64,000 bases of DNA from Flavobacterium psychrotolerans (GTDB taxonomy: Bacteria > Bacteroidota > Bacteroidia > Flavobacteriales > Flavobacteriaceae): positions 1-64,000 of the forward strand of contig NZ_QCZI01000016.1 of assembly GCF_003097635.1 (NCBI RefSeq), given 5' to 3'. The notes beneath the pieces were generated by a model. That model ran no database searches. It was not told the DNA's origin and worked only from the letters and a program-made list of their open reading frames with translations. Positions 1-9,000 of this stretch are shown here, piece by piece (the first letter of the stretch is position 1; each line of letters starts with the position of its first letter). A program made the translations under genes and the position numbers.

Positions 1-25
1 CAAGATACTGAATTTCAGTATCTTG
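1..25. repeat. Perfect palindrome at window edge, possible terminator
   Basis: CAAGATACTGAA and TTCAGTATCTTG are exact inverted copies separated by one T, so RNA from either strand could form a stem of about 10 bp with a 5-nt loop. It lies downstream of the minus-strand membrane ORF that stops at 107, so it may end that transcript. The bases after it on the minus strand lie outside the window, so a T-run cannot be checked. Confidence 0.35.
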
Positions 26-106
26 ACCAATATCTAGCCAATATTTTCTACTTCAAATAATTACACCCAACGGGTTGGATACTATCTATTTCTAACAGAT
101 TCATCT

Positions 107-346
107 TCAAAATAAATGGCTCATTAGATATAAAAATAGAATTCCCAAAATTTCGAATAGGACATTAAATAATGAACTAATCAGGAGTAGCTGCATTTTG
201 GAAATTCCATTATTAAGATAAAATAAATATTCATTTTTCTGGTATATTTCTTTAGCCACAAGACTTGTTATAAATCCAAAGGTTAAAAAAACAATTAAAA
301 AAGTTTCCACACCACCAAAAAACAATGTCAAAACACATAACGCCAA
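107..346 (-). CDS. Small two-TM membrane protein, no ATG start
   Basis: I do not recognise the family by name. The frame encodes two strongly hydrophobic stretches (about residues 2-30 and 50-78 from the TTG at 346) joined by a short polar loop that contains KNEYLFYLNNG. The open frame runs further upstream, to a stop at about 427-425, and adds roughly 26 plausible codons (…KSTLTINLALCV). It overlaps the end of the addB-like gene, but that stretch has no ATG. The start is therefore either the TTG at 346 or an unusual codon further up. Its position just after addB on the same strand suggests cotranscription. Membrane topology resembles a subunit of a small transporter, but that is only a guess. 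The partner gene would lie beyond the window. Confidence 0.5.
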   Translation of the reverse strand: MALCVLTLFFGGVETFLIVFLTFGFITSLVAKEIYQKNEYLFYLNNGISKMQLLLISSLFNVLFEILGILFLYLMSHLF

Positions 347-411
347 ATTAATAGTTAATGTACTTTTATAAAATTCGAAAATGTTGGCTATTTTTTTGAT
401 GGTTGATAATT

Positions 412-3174
412 TTATATTTTCTCTTCAAACGGCTTTTCCTCATCCAAGATCTCCTTCAATAAAAGCACAATTTGTTCCAAGTATTCCTCCAATACTTCAG
501 CATTAATCATTGAATTCCCTTCTTTTCCCTCCTTAAAATTAAAAGGTAAAAAACCCGACTTTAAATTTTTGAATGAAATAATTCCGGCCTCTACAGCCTT
601 ACCGTTGGCAATTTCCTCATACATATAGGCATAGGCCAAAATCTGAATGATTTTATCGTTTTTGATATCCTCAGTCAGCCCCTTCCACGATTTAAGCGTT
701 ACATTCCCTTTTTCAACTTTTCCGGTTTTGTAGTCAATAATTCGGATAATTCCATTTCGTTCTTCAATACGATCTACTGAACCTCCAATTTTAACTGGAA
801 AAGGCAAACTAGCATGTTCCAAAATTCGCTCAAAACGTTTTTCCAAAGCTATGATTTTAAAAGCATCACCATTTTTGACACTTTCTAATTCTACTTTCAA
901 GAAATTGAAGACATTGCGTTTAGCGACTTCAAAGGCTAATAAATTTCTCCCTTTTTTGATTTCGCCTTCTTTATAAACGAGCTTAAATTGTTTTAACACT
1001 TCGGCATCAATTCCTTCAAAACAGTTAGCAAGGTCATTTTCAGAAACAAACTTCCCTACAAAAGGATCATACAAGACTTTTAAAGTCTCGTGAATAATTG
1101 TCCCAAGCGTGTTAAGCGCTATGTTTTCTTCCACTTCTTCGACTTCTCGGATGCGCAATATCTTTTGGAAATAAAAATCAATCGGGTTACGGATATAACT
1201 GGTCAAAGCAGAAGGTGAAAATCCATTCTCGGCTATATCTTTCAACCGCAACATGACACTTTCCGATTTCGGAATCACCATGGGCTGATAAGCCGTTTCC
1301 GGTAAAACCGCATTATAAATCTCGTGCGTTAATACATGATTCGGTTGCTTTTCGACTTCCAGTTGTGTGATAAACCGGCTTTTCTCACCAGCATCCAAAC
1401 CTTCACTTTCGGTGTTGTACAACAAATAAATATTCTTGGCTCGTTGTAACAAGTGATAAAAATGATACGTGTAAATGGCATCCTTTTCTTTGAAAGTAGG
1501 CAGACCCAATTCCCTTTTCACATCATACGGAATAAAGGAATTTTGCGATTTACCAGCAGGGAATTTACCTTCATTCATCGAGGTGACAATCACGGTTTCA
1601 AAATCTAGCACTCGGCTTTCCAAAACCCCCATAATCTGCAAACCATTCAAAGGCTCGCCTTCAAAGGAAACTTCGGCCAAGTCAATAACCTGTTTGTAAA
1701 TGGCATGCAGCGTATCTATTTTATCAATGTGTTCGTGCTTAGAATAGTAATTGATGAGTTTATTAATGACCTTAAAAATAGCAAATACAAAAGCTTTGGT
1801 GATTTTCTCTTCCTCATTGTCGTTGCTCAAATTGCCTTTAATCGTTTGCAATAAATCAGAAATAGATTGTAAAACCATTATCGAACCGTTTTCCCATTTC
1901 TGGAATAAAAGCGTAAACAAATCGCTAGGAATTGCATTTAATTCCGTCAATTTATGATGAGTGATAAAAGTATAATTATTTTGATTAATTATTCGCACCA
2001 CGTCGCCCGTTTTGGCATACGGCTCCACCAAGGGATGAGTCAAAATATCCAAAACATCTTTATAATACAACACATAACTATTGCCGCTTCTTGACAAGGC
2101 ATTGGTGTGCATTTTAAACAATTTGGCAATCAAAATTTGAGCAGGGTTATTCTTGCTCGAATATCCCATCGTAATATTCAAAGCACCAACAGAAGAAGGC
2201 AAAGAATACAATAGTGGTACCAAAAGATTTTCTTCACCAAGAACGATAGCGACATTATCTAATGCAGTATTAGGATTGGAATTGATGATGTTTTCAATAA
2301 TGCTTCCGGTTATTTTAGCTTGACCAATCGTTTTGGGTGTACCAATAACTTGAATGTTTTTAGTTTGCGAAAAATCGTCCACAATCCATTCAAATGGATT
2401 TGACTTGTAGTGTTTCCAACTTTCCTTAAAGCGGCGAAGGAACAAACCCGCATCGTGATAGGTGTCGTTCAAGAAGGTTTGATCTGCATCCCAATATATT
2501 TTAGCTTGGTCGGATGCAATGAGATACTGAATTATTTTTTCCTCGGCGGCATTCAATGCATTGAAACCCGCAAAAATGAAATTCTTCTCATTAACGGAAT
2601 TAGAAAAATGATTCAAATTTTTCACGGCTTCCCGATAAATCAGACCTTGATACCCAATTCCTTTTTTTAGCAAATGATCATAAAGGGATTGATAATAATG
2701 TGGCAATAATTTCCAAAAGTCGATGTAATTTTCCAGTAATTGGGTTTTGTTTTCGACTTCAATCCCCCATTTTTTGATGTCCTCAATATCTTTCAGATAA
2801 GAAAGAACATGAGAAGGATCCAATAAATAACGGTCAATTTCATTAAAATCCTGCAAAAGGGTTTTGGCCCAATTAGCAAAAAGTTCAAAAGTTTGTTGAT
2901 TTTCTTTTGCCGTAATAGACAAGTAGACTTCATAAAACTCAAATAACAATTCTATGGGATCAACAGAACGAATGCCTGATATTTCCTGAACAAAATCTTC
3001 AATACTACTTATTTCAGGGGAGAAAATATTGTTTTCAACTTGATTTTTGAGTGCTTCAATCAAAAATACTTTGGCGCGCTTGTTAGGCAAAACCACGATC
3101 GTGTTTGATAAATTGTCCGAGTGATTTTCAATTATAACTTGTGCTATTTTATCTAAAAAAGAAGTATTTGTCAT
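412..3174 (-). CDS. addB: PD-(D/E)XK nuclease, AddB-like subunit
   Basis: This is the probable AddB-type subunit of a Bacteroidetes double-strand-break resection helicase-nuclease that works with the AddA-type protein encoded at 6016-9648. The N-terminus has VVLPNKRAKVF (about residues 27-37) at the place of a degenerate Walker A in inactivated helicase domains. The C-terminal RecB-type nuclease is visible as LGTIIHETLKVLY (about 685), RIIDYKTG (about 812, with the catalytic D and K) and QILAYAYMYE (about 845). No cysteine is visible around NPIDFYF, where AddB/Cas4 nucleases often carry an Fe-S cluster ligand, so a cluster looks absent. At 920 aa it is shorter than Bacillus AddB. It follows ompA on the same strand but is separated from it by a strong terminator, so it is probably transcribed on its own. 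Confidence 0.85.
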   Translation of the reverse strand: MTNTSFLDKIAQVIIENHSDNLSNTIVVLPNKRAKVFLIEALKNQVENNIFSPEISSIEDFVQEISGIRSVDPIELLFEFYEVYLSITAKENQQTFELFANWAKTLLQDFNEIDRYLLDPSHVLSYLKDIEDIKKWGIEVENKTQLLENYIDFWKLLPHYYQSLYDHLLKKGIGYQGLIYREAVKNLNHFSNSVNEKNFIFAGFNALNAAEEKIIQYLIASDQAKIYWDADQTFLNDTYHDAGLFLRRFKESWKHYKSNPFEWIVDDFSQTKNIQVIGTPKTIGQAKITGSIIENIINSNPNTALDNVAIVLGEENLLVPLLYSLPSSVGALNITMGYSSKNNPAQILIAKLFKMHTNALSRSGNSYVLYYKDVLDILTHPLVEPYAKTGDVVRIINQNNYTFITHHKLTELNAIPSDLFTLLFQKWENGSIMVLQSISDLLQTIKGNLSNDNEEEKITKAFVFAIFKVINKLINYYSKHEHIDKIDTLHAIYKQVIDLAEVSFEGEPLNGLQIMGVLESRVLDFETVIVTSMNEGKFPAGKSQNSFIPYDVKRELGLPTFKEKDAIYTYHFYHLLQRAKNIYLLYNTESEGLDAGEKSRFITQLEVEKQPNHVLTHEIYNAVLPETAYQPMVIPKSESVMLRLKDIAENGFSPSALTSYIRNPIDFYFQKILRIREVEEVEENIALNTLGTIIHETLKVLYDPFVGKFVSENDLANCFEGIDAEVLKQFKLVYKEGEIKKGRNLLAFEVAKRNVFNFLKVELESVKNGDAFKIIALEKRFERILEHASLPFPVKIGGSVDRIEERNGIIRIIDYKTGKVEKGNVTLKSWKGLTEDIKNDKIIQILAYAYMYEEIANGKAVEAGIISFKNLKSGFLPFNFKEGKEGNSMINAEVLEEYLEQIVLLLKEILDEEKPFEEKI

Positions 3175-3185
3175 TCTATAAAAAT

Positions 3186-3217
3186 AAAAAAACGCCCCGA
3201 TAAATTGGGGCGTTTTT
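3186..3217 (-). terminator. Rho-independent terminator of ompA-family gene
   Basis: AACGCCCC (3191-3198) and GGGGCGTT (3207-3214) form an 8-bp stem with an 8-nt loop. On the minus strand the stem is followed by a T-run. It lies between the ompA stop and the addB start. Confidence 0.85.
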
Positions 3218-3238
3218 AAAAAATATTTTGAGAGAAAA

Positions 3239-4648
3239 TTATTTAATTAAATTCACTTCTACTCTTCTGTTATTAGCTTTACCAGCTTTAGTTTTATTAG
3301 TGTCAATTGGTTTAGTTTGACCATAACCAGCAGACATTAATCTATCAGCAGCAATACCATTTTCAATTAAGTAATTTTTAACTGCACTTGCTCTATCAAC
3401 AGATAATTTCATGTTAGATGCAGGCTTACCACTGTTATCAGTGTGACCTTCAATACTGAATCTAGCAGAAGGATATTCTTTTAAGATTGCAGCAATAGAC
3501 TGTAATACAGGGAAAGTTTGTTTTTGGAAAGAAGCTTTACCACTGTTAAACAAAATTGTTTTAGCGTAAGCGTTTAATTTCAAGATTAACTCTTGAGAAA
3601 TTTCAGGACAACCGTTGTTTGCAACAGTACCTTTAACATCAATACATTTATCATCTTTATCTAAAACACCGTCTCCGTCAGTATCTGGCCAAGGACAACC
3701 TGCATTTTCAGCTGGTCCTTTAACTTGTGGACATTTGTCAGATTTATCAGCAACACCATCTCCGTCAGCATCAGGACAACCATTTAATGATTTTGGACCA
3801 GCAACTTCTGGACAAGCATCATCTTTATCAGCAATTCCGTCTCCATCAGTATCAGGACAACCTTGGAATTCAGCCAAACCAGCAATTTCTGGACAAGAAT
3901 CACTTCCGTCAACGATTCCGTCTCCGTCAGTATCAGGACAACCTTTGAATTGTTTCAAACCAGCAACTTCTGGACAAGCATCATCTTTATCGTAGATACC
4001 ATCACCGTCTGTATCTTTACCTCCAAATTTGAAAGTAAGACCTGCGAAATGTTGAAAAAGAGTCGGAACACCTGATTCTGGAGTTCTTATTGATTTATCA
4101 TCAAATGAATATTTCAAAGTAGACTGAAGGGACAAACCAACCATGTCGGTAAACCAGAAAGTCAAACCTACTCCACCATTTGCAGTTCCATAACTATTAT
4201 CTCCAAAAAAAGTATATCCTCCACCAATATGAACCGAAGGGTCAATTACTTTAGAACCTAAAGCTTCCTTAAAACTGTATTTAATGATACCATCTGCAGC
4301 ATAGTAGCTTAAATCACCAGGATTAACTACTGCATAATCACCAGGAATTGTTGTACGTTCAAGAACATATTTTTTAATTTTGTTCACAGAACCTGTCACT
4401 CCGAAAGAGAAATTACCTCCAACGTTTTTAGAAACGTTCAAATAAGACACAGATGGAAGAACATTCCAATTGTCTTTTGCATTAAATACTTGAGAAATTT
4501 TATCCCCAATTTTCGAAGCAGCACTCACTCTTGTGTCTACCGCATTAACCCCAAAAGTCACAGCCCATGGGTTGTTGCTGTCTTGTGCCTGTGAACTAAG
4601 TCCAACAAGCAATAACACAACAGAAAATAATTTGTTAAGATGTTTCAT
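3239..4648 (-). CDS. OmpA-family outer-membrane protein with TSP3 repeats
   Basis: An outer-membrane protein that probably anchors the envelope to peptidoglycan. It has a signal peptide (residues 1-21, ending SSQAQ), then a beta-rich N-terminal barrel region to about 208. Next come five acidic thrombospondin type 3-like repeats (about 212-345) of the form DTDGDGI..D..CPE.AG, each with two cysteines and calcium-binding Asp clusters. The last domain is OmpA/MotB-like (about 350-469) with EGHTDNSG and NRRVEV, the peptidoglycan-contact signature. The five repeats give near-repetitive DNA at about 3610-4015, so repeat number could vary between strains. The gene has its own promoter (TTG-N19-TACTTTTG) and terminator, consistent with strong single-gene expression. 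Proteins of this layout are abundant in Flavobacterium outer membranes. Confidence 0.93.
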   Translation of the reverse strand: MKHLNKLFSVVLLLVGLSSQAQDSNNPWAVTFGVNAVDTRVSAASKIGDKISQVFNAKDNWNVLPSVSYLNVSKNVGGNFSFGVTGSVNKIKKYVLERTTIPGDYAVVNPGDLSYYAADGIIKYSFKEALGSKVIDPSVHIGGGYTFFGDNSYGTANGGVGLTFWFTDMVGLSLQSTLKYSFDDKSIRTPESGVPTLFQHFAGLTFKFGGKDTDGDGIYDKDDACPEVAGLKQFKGCPDTDGDGIVDGSDSCPEIAGLAEFQGCPDTDGDGIADKDDACPEVAGPKSLNGCPDADGDGVADKSDKCPQVKGPAENAGCPWPDTDGDGVLDKDDKCIDVKGTVANNGCPEISQELILKLNAYAKTILFNSGKASFQKQTFPVLQSIAAILKEYPSARFSIEGHTDNSGKPASNMKLSVDRASAVKNYLIENGIAADRLMSAGYGQTKPIDTNKTKAGKANNRRVEVNLIK

Positions 4649-4684
4649 ACTTAAATTTTGTTTAGATTACAATAATTATGGGAG

Positions 4685-4714
4685 CAAAAGTAATACGTAA
4701 TTTTTTAACTACAA
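4685..4714 (-). promoter_or_regulatory. Bacteroidetes-type promoter of ompA-family gene
   Basis: On the minus strand TTG (4714-4712) is followed after 19 nt by TACTTTTG (4692-4685), an exact match to the TTG-N19-TAnnTTTG pattern. It lies 37 bp upstream of the ATG. Confidence 0.7.
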
Positions 4715-4759
4715 AACGAAATGTTAAAAAAAACAATAAAAAGCCCCAAAAAATGGGAA

Positions 4760-5953
4760 TTATATAACTTTTAACATTTTTCCCACCTCAATAAATGCTA
4801 AAATACATTTGTCCAAATGTTCCGTAGTATGAACAGCGGAGAGTTGTACCCTAATTCTAGCTTTGTCTTTTGGAACTACTGGAAAAAAGAACCCAATAAC
4901 ATAAATTCCTTTTATCAAAAGCTCATTTGCCATAGTTTGAGCCAATTTCGCATCATAAAGCATTACAGGGACAATCGCAGAATCACCCTCAACGATGTCA
5001 AAACCTGCTTTTTTCATTCCAGCCTTGAAATAATTGGTGTTCCATTCCAATTTATCTCGCAAAGAGGTATTTTTTTCCAACAATTCAAAAACCTTGATAG
5101 AGGCTCCAACAATTGCCGGCGCCAATGAATTTGAAAACAAATAGGGTCTGGAACGTTGACGTAACAATTCAATAATTTCTTTTTTAGCAGTAGTATACCC
5201 TCCCATGGCTCCTCCAAGGGCTTTCCCCAAGGTACCCGTTATGATATCTACCCTTCCCATTACACCTTTAGCTTCAAGTGTCCCTTTTCCGGTTGCACCA
5301 ATAAATCCAGCCGCATGACACTCGTCCACCATAACCATGGCGTCATAATTCTCGGCTAAGTCACATATTCTATCCAATGGAGCAACAACACCGTCCATAG
5401 AAAAAACGCCATCGGTAACAATTAATTTAAAGCGGGCTCCTGCTTCATTGGCTTTGATTAATTGTTGTTCCAAATCTTCCATATTGCTATTTTCATACCG
5501 ATAACGTGCTGCCTTACACAAACGAACACCATCAATTATAGAAGCATGATTTAGACTATCAGAAATTATTGCGTCATTTTCGCCTAACAAGGGCTCAAAA
5601 ACACCACCATTGGCATCAAAAGCTGCAGCATATAGGATCGTATCTTCGGTTCCATAAAAATTAGAGATTTTTTTTTCTAATGTTTTATGAATGTCCTGCG
5701 TTCCACAAATAAAACGAACAGATGACATTCCGAAACCATGGGTATCTAAAGTGTCTTTAGCGGCCTGAATCACTTCCGGATGTGATGATAATCCGAGATA
5801 ATTATTGGAACAAAAATTCAAAACTTTCTCTCCCGTCGAAATAGTAATTTCTGGCCCTTGCGGCGAAATGATAATTCTTTCTTTTTTAAAAATCCCGTTA
5901 CCTTCAATCGTTTGAAGTTCTTCTTGCAGGTATTCTTTTATTTTTCCGTACAT
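4760..5953 (-). CDS. kbl: Glycine C-acetyltransferase (2-amino-3-ketobutyrate CoA ligase)
   Basis: A cytosolic PLP enzyme that cleaves 2-amino-3-ketobutyrate with CoA to glycine and acetyl-CoA, the second step of threonine breakdown. The 397-aa length is normal for the family. It shows the alpha-oxoamine synthase core: [13 protein letters not shown] near residue 50, the DECHAAGF Asp that holds the PLP ring nitrogen, and [14 protein letters not shown] with the Schiff-base lysine at about 244. No threonine dehydrogenase gene is adjacent. The other family members (KAS for sphingolipid, BioF for biotin) are less likely, because the N-terminus [13 protein letters not shown] and the whole length fit Kbl best. 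A weak CCCA/TGGG hairpin with a T-run follows the stop at about 4741-4757. Confidence 0.9.
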   Translation of the reverse strand: MYGKIKEYLQEELQTIEGNGIFKKERIIISPQGPEITISTGEKVLNFCSNNYLGLSSHPEVIQAAKDTLDTHGFGMSSVRFICGTQDIHKTLEKKISNFYGTEDTILYAAAFDANGGVFEPLLGENDAIISDSLNHASIIDGVRLCKAARYRYENSNMEDLEQQLIKANEAGARFKLIVTDGVFSMDGVVAPLDRICDLAENYDAMVMVDECHAAGFIGATGKGTLEAKGVMGRVDIITGTLGKALGGAMGGYTTAKKEIIELLRQRSRPYLFSNSLAPAIVGASIKVFELLEKNTSLRDKLEWNTNYFKAGMKKAGFDIVEGDSAIVPVMLYDAKLAQTMANELLIKGIYVIGFFFPVVPKDKARIRVQLSAVHTTEHLDKCILAFIEVGKMLKVI

Positions 5954-6015
5954 TTTTTCTAATTTATATGATGTTTATGCCTATTTATTAAAACTAAGTG
6001 GCACTTCCGATATTT

Positions 6016-9000
6016 TCAAAAATTTATGACATTAATTTGCTGTCCTATATATATGAGTGCCTTTTTCGCAACTTTATAACCCATTTTTTCAATAGCATTT
6101 TGGTAATTTTCCAATTGTAATTGATATTTAGAATTGTGTGTTCCTGTTTTGTAATCCAACAAAAAAATCTCATTGTCTTTTGTTAAAACCATTCGGTCCG
6201 GCTTAATCGTTTTCCCTTCTTTTTGTATGATGGTTTGTTCATTCCACACTATATTCTCTTCCGAAAAATAATTTTCCAACTCCTGATGATTGACAATGTT
6301 CTGGATGGTTTTGAAAACAATATTTTTTTGGCCGAAAGTAATTAATCCCCCTTCAACAGCTTTAGTAATTGCCAAATCGACATCGCTTTTTGTTTTTACA
6401 TAAGATAATATTTCATGCACTACATTACCGTATTCTATAGCTTCCTGCTGGTGCGTTCCCCACATTAAGGCCTCTCTTTGGGCAATTTTAATGTTTTTAG
6501 GATTTAAAATTTCACGGACTAGAGCAATGGCTTTAACCTCATCTATTTTTTTGTTTTCTGACGAGAGTTTTGCTGGAGTTCCAAATTCGTACTCCAATTT
6601 TTCTTCTTCAAAAACATGACTCCTAATCAAATATCTAATAAAAAACGAAGCCATATTAGCAGGATAATCCCCATCTTTTTTAGGTTTAATCATTTGCGAA
6701 ATAATGTATAATTGTTCCTCGGCTCGTGTTAATGCCACATACAAAACATTAATATTATCCAGTAATTCTTCTTGTTTTTTCTGATCGTAAACTAATTTGG
6801 CTACTTCTCCATAACCTTCTACTGCACTGCTGTTATCTATCAAAACTTTAGGCAAGCCGAAAACTTCCACTTCGGCATTCAGCCACAATTTGTCTTTGGG
6901 TTTCCTGCTATAATCCTCATCTGCAAAGGGCAAAATCACAACTGGAAATTCCAATCCTTTTGATTTATGAATAGTCATTATCCGAACAGCATTTTTCCCT
7001 TCAGGAGACGGAATACTAAATTTCTCTGCATTCTTGTCCCAATAATTCAAGAAATCAGAAATTCCAGCTTGGTTTCGAACATCCCGCTCCAGAACTATAT
7101 CGAGGAAATATTGAACGTAAGCATTCCCCGACCCGACCCTCCCCGAAGGGGCGGGAGCCGAAACTGGTGAACTAGAATTTAAAATTTCTTCTTGTAAGCT
7201 CAATTCTTGCTTTATTTTTTCTAATACCTCCGAAACATTTTCTATTACTTGCTTGTTCGTAAATCGAATTAATTTATAACCTAAATTATTCAATACAATC
7301 GTTCTTTCATTGTCTAATTGTATTTGCTCCTGTGTTAAATGGTATTCTCCATCAACTTCAATTACCAATTTTTGAGACAAACAAACAAAATCAACAATAA
7401 AACTATCTATAAGATGTTGTTGTCTAAACTTGTAATCCAAAGATTTAGATTTTATTTCTGACCATAATATTTTTTCGGCATCAGTTGGGTTTTTCCTCAT
7501 TTCTTGAGCTTTTTCTATCAACAAATGAGAATAATTACCCCCAGTCATGTATCCTAATACCTTACCTTTATCATCCGCACGATTTGCCACATTGTCTCCC
7601 TTTCCTTTGGAAAGGGTTGGGGATAGGAATTTACTCACTATGATTTCAACAGCTTCATACAGAGATTTTTTTCGGATGTCTTGAAATGAAAGTAAAATAT
7701 CAAAACTCATTAGCCAATTTTCAAAAGCTTGTTCATGCTGTTCTTCCATTCCCATGGCAATAAAGTCGTGAACAGGCATTTTATCCTGAATAAATTCAGC
7801 TATATAAAGTAAAAAATGGGCTTTAGCTTCTAAATCGGAATTGTTTTTTAAATATTTTAATACTTGAATAATAAACCGAACTTCGGTAGCATTTTGTATC
7901 ATTAAAGTTTCTGATGACAATAGTGGAATGCGCTGCTCGGTCAAATAATTAGCAATCGCAATGCCTTGACTTCGCTTTCTAGTCAAAATCACCATCTCTT
8001 TATATTCAAAACCTTGCTGTTTAACTTTTTGAATTGTGTTTAATGTCGCTAGTAAATATTGTTCCGTTTTGTCTAGCGCCTCTTCGTCACCTTCATTCGG
8101 ATCAGTTTCCGGAAGAAATGAAATATTTACATAGCCGCCTTTTTTATCATTCGTTTTTTGATGACTGTGATTTTTGTACAAATCTTTATAATCCGCATTT
8201 TCAAATTCAGAAGAAAGTAATTGAAAAAACGCATTGTTAAAATCAATAATTTGAGAATAACTGCGATAGTTTTTGTCTAAATGCTCTAAAACTTTTTCGG
8301 GATTATTAAACGGATTGTTGTCTTTGCTTAACTCAATAAACTGCTCTGCTTTCCCACCTCGCCATCGATAAATGGACTGTTTAGGGTCGCCTACAATCAT
8401 CAAAGTTCCTTTTTCTCCGTCAATTTCGCTTGAAGTTGCATTGTCAATTAATGGAATCAAATTTTGCCATTGCATTTCAGAAGTATCCTGAAATTCATCT
8501 ATAAAAAAATGGCGGTACCGTTCCCCTAATCGTTCGTAAATAAAAGGCGCAGGCTGATTCTGGATTTCCCTATAAATAATGGCATTAAATTCGGCAATAG
8601 AAAGTACATTTTGTTCCTTTTGAATTTTAGCCAACTCATTGCTAACCGTATTTAATAAAGATAATGGCGTGATGTTTTTTAGGAAAGCTTTATAGAAATC
8701 TCTCTTTTCAAAGTTTTTATAAATCGCATCTAGAGTTTGCAATAAATCAGGGATAATACTTTCTATAATTGCGGTGTCTTTCGCCGTTTTATTGATTGAA
8801 ACATCTTCAAACTCCCGAAACATTTTATTTTTAGGATTGAATTTTCCATCAGAAATACTTTGAAGATGATTTGGAAACGTTCCTCTTGAAAATGATTTTG
8901 GGTCAATCCCATTTTTCTCAATAAACAAAAGTGCTTCGTTAGCAAATTCAACATTTTCCTTTTCTAAATCTATATAAAGCTTATTTAGTTTTGTTTTAAT

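Larger units (their letters stand above)
7124..7630 (-). mobile_element. DUF559 endonuclease-like cassette inserted in addA
   Basis: On the minus strand the AddA frame passes from IIVSKF into SPTLSKGKGD, then into a complete DUF559/Vsr-like domain. The domain begins near MTGGNYSHLLIEKAQEMRKN, has RKNPTDAEKILW and KFRQQHLIDSFIVDF, and the PD-(D/E)XK-like core KLVIEVDGEYH. It ends in a proline/serine tail (SPVSAPAPSGRVGSG) before the AddA sequence AYVQYFLDIVLERD resumes. Both edges coincide with GC-rich palindromes (7598-7616 and 7137-7154). DUF559 proteins normally stand alone at 110-130 aa, and an internal ATG is available at the expected place. The most economical reading is insertion of a mobile DUF559 unit that by chance or selection kept the frame. 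Edges are approximate. Confidence 0.75.

Noticed and set aside
3615..3995. Long plus-strand open frames opposite the ompA repeats
   Set aside because: They are antisense shadows of the repetitive TSP3-coding stretch; the composition (Pro/Ser-rich) follows from complementing the repeats and no start or function is supported.
3610..4015. CRISPR-like array from the periodic repeats in ompA
   Set aside because: The periodicity is codon-level repetition of TSP3 motifs in an open frame, not identical repeats with unique spacers.
7124..7630. DUF559 segment read as an intein
   Set aside because: No intein splicing motifs (N-terminal Cys/Ser block, C-terminal His-Asn) are visible at the edges, and the flanks are low-complexity linkers.
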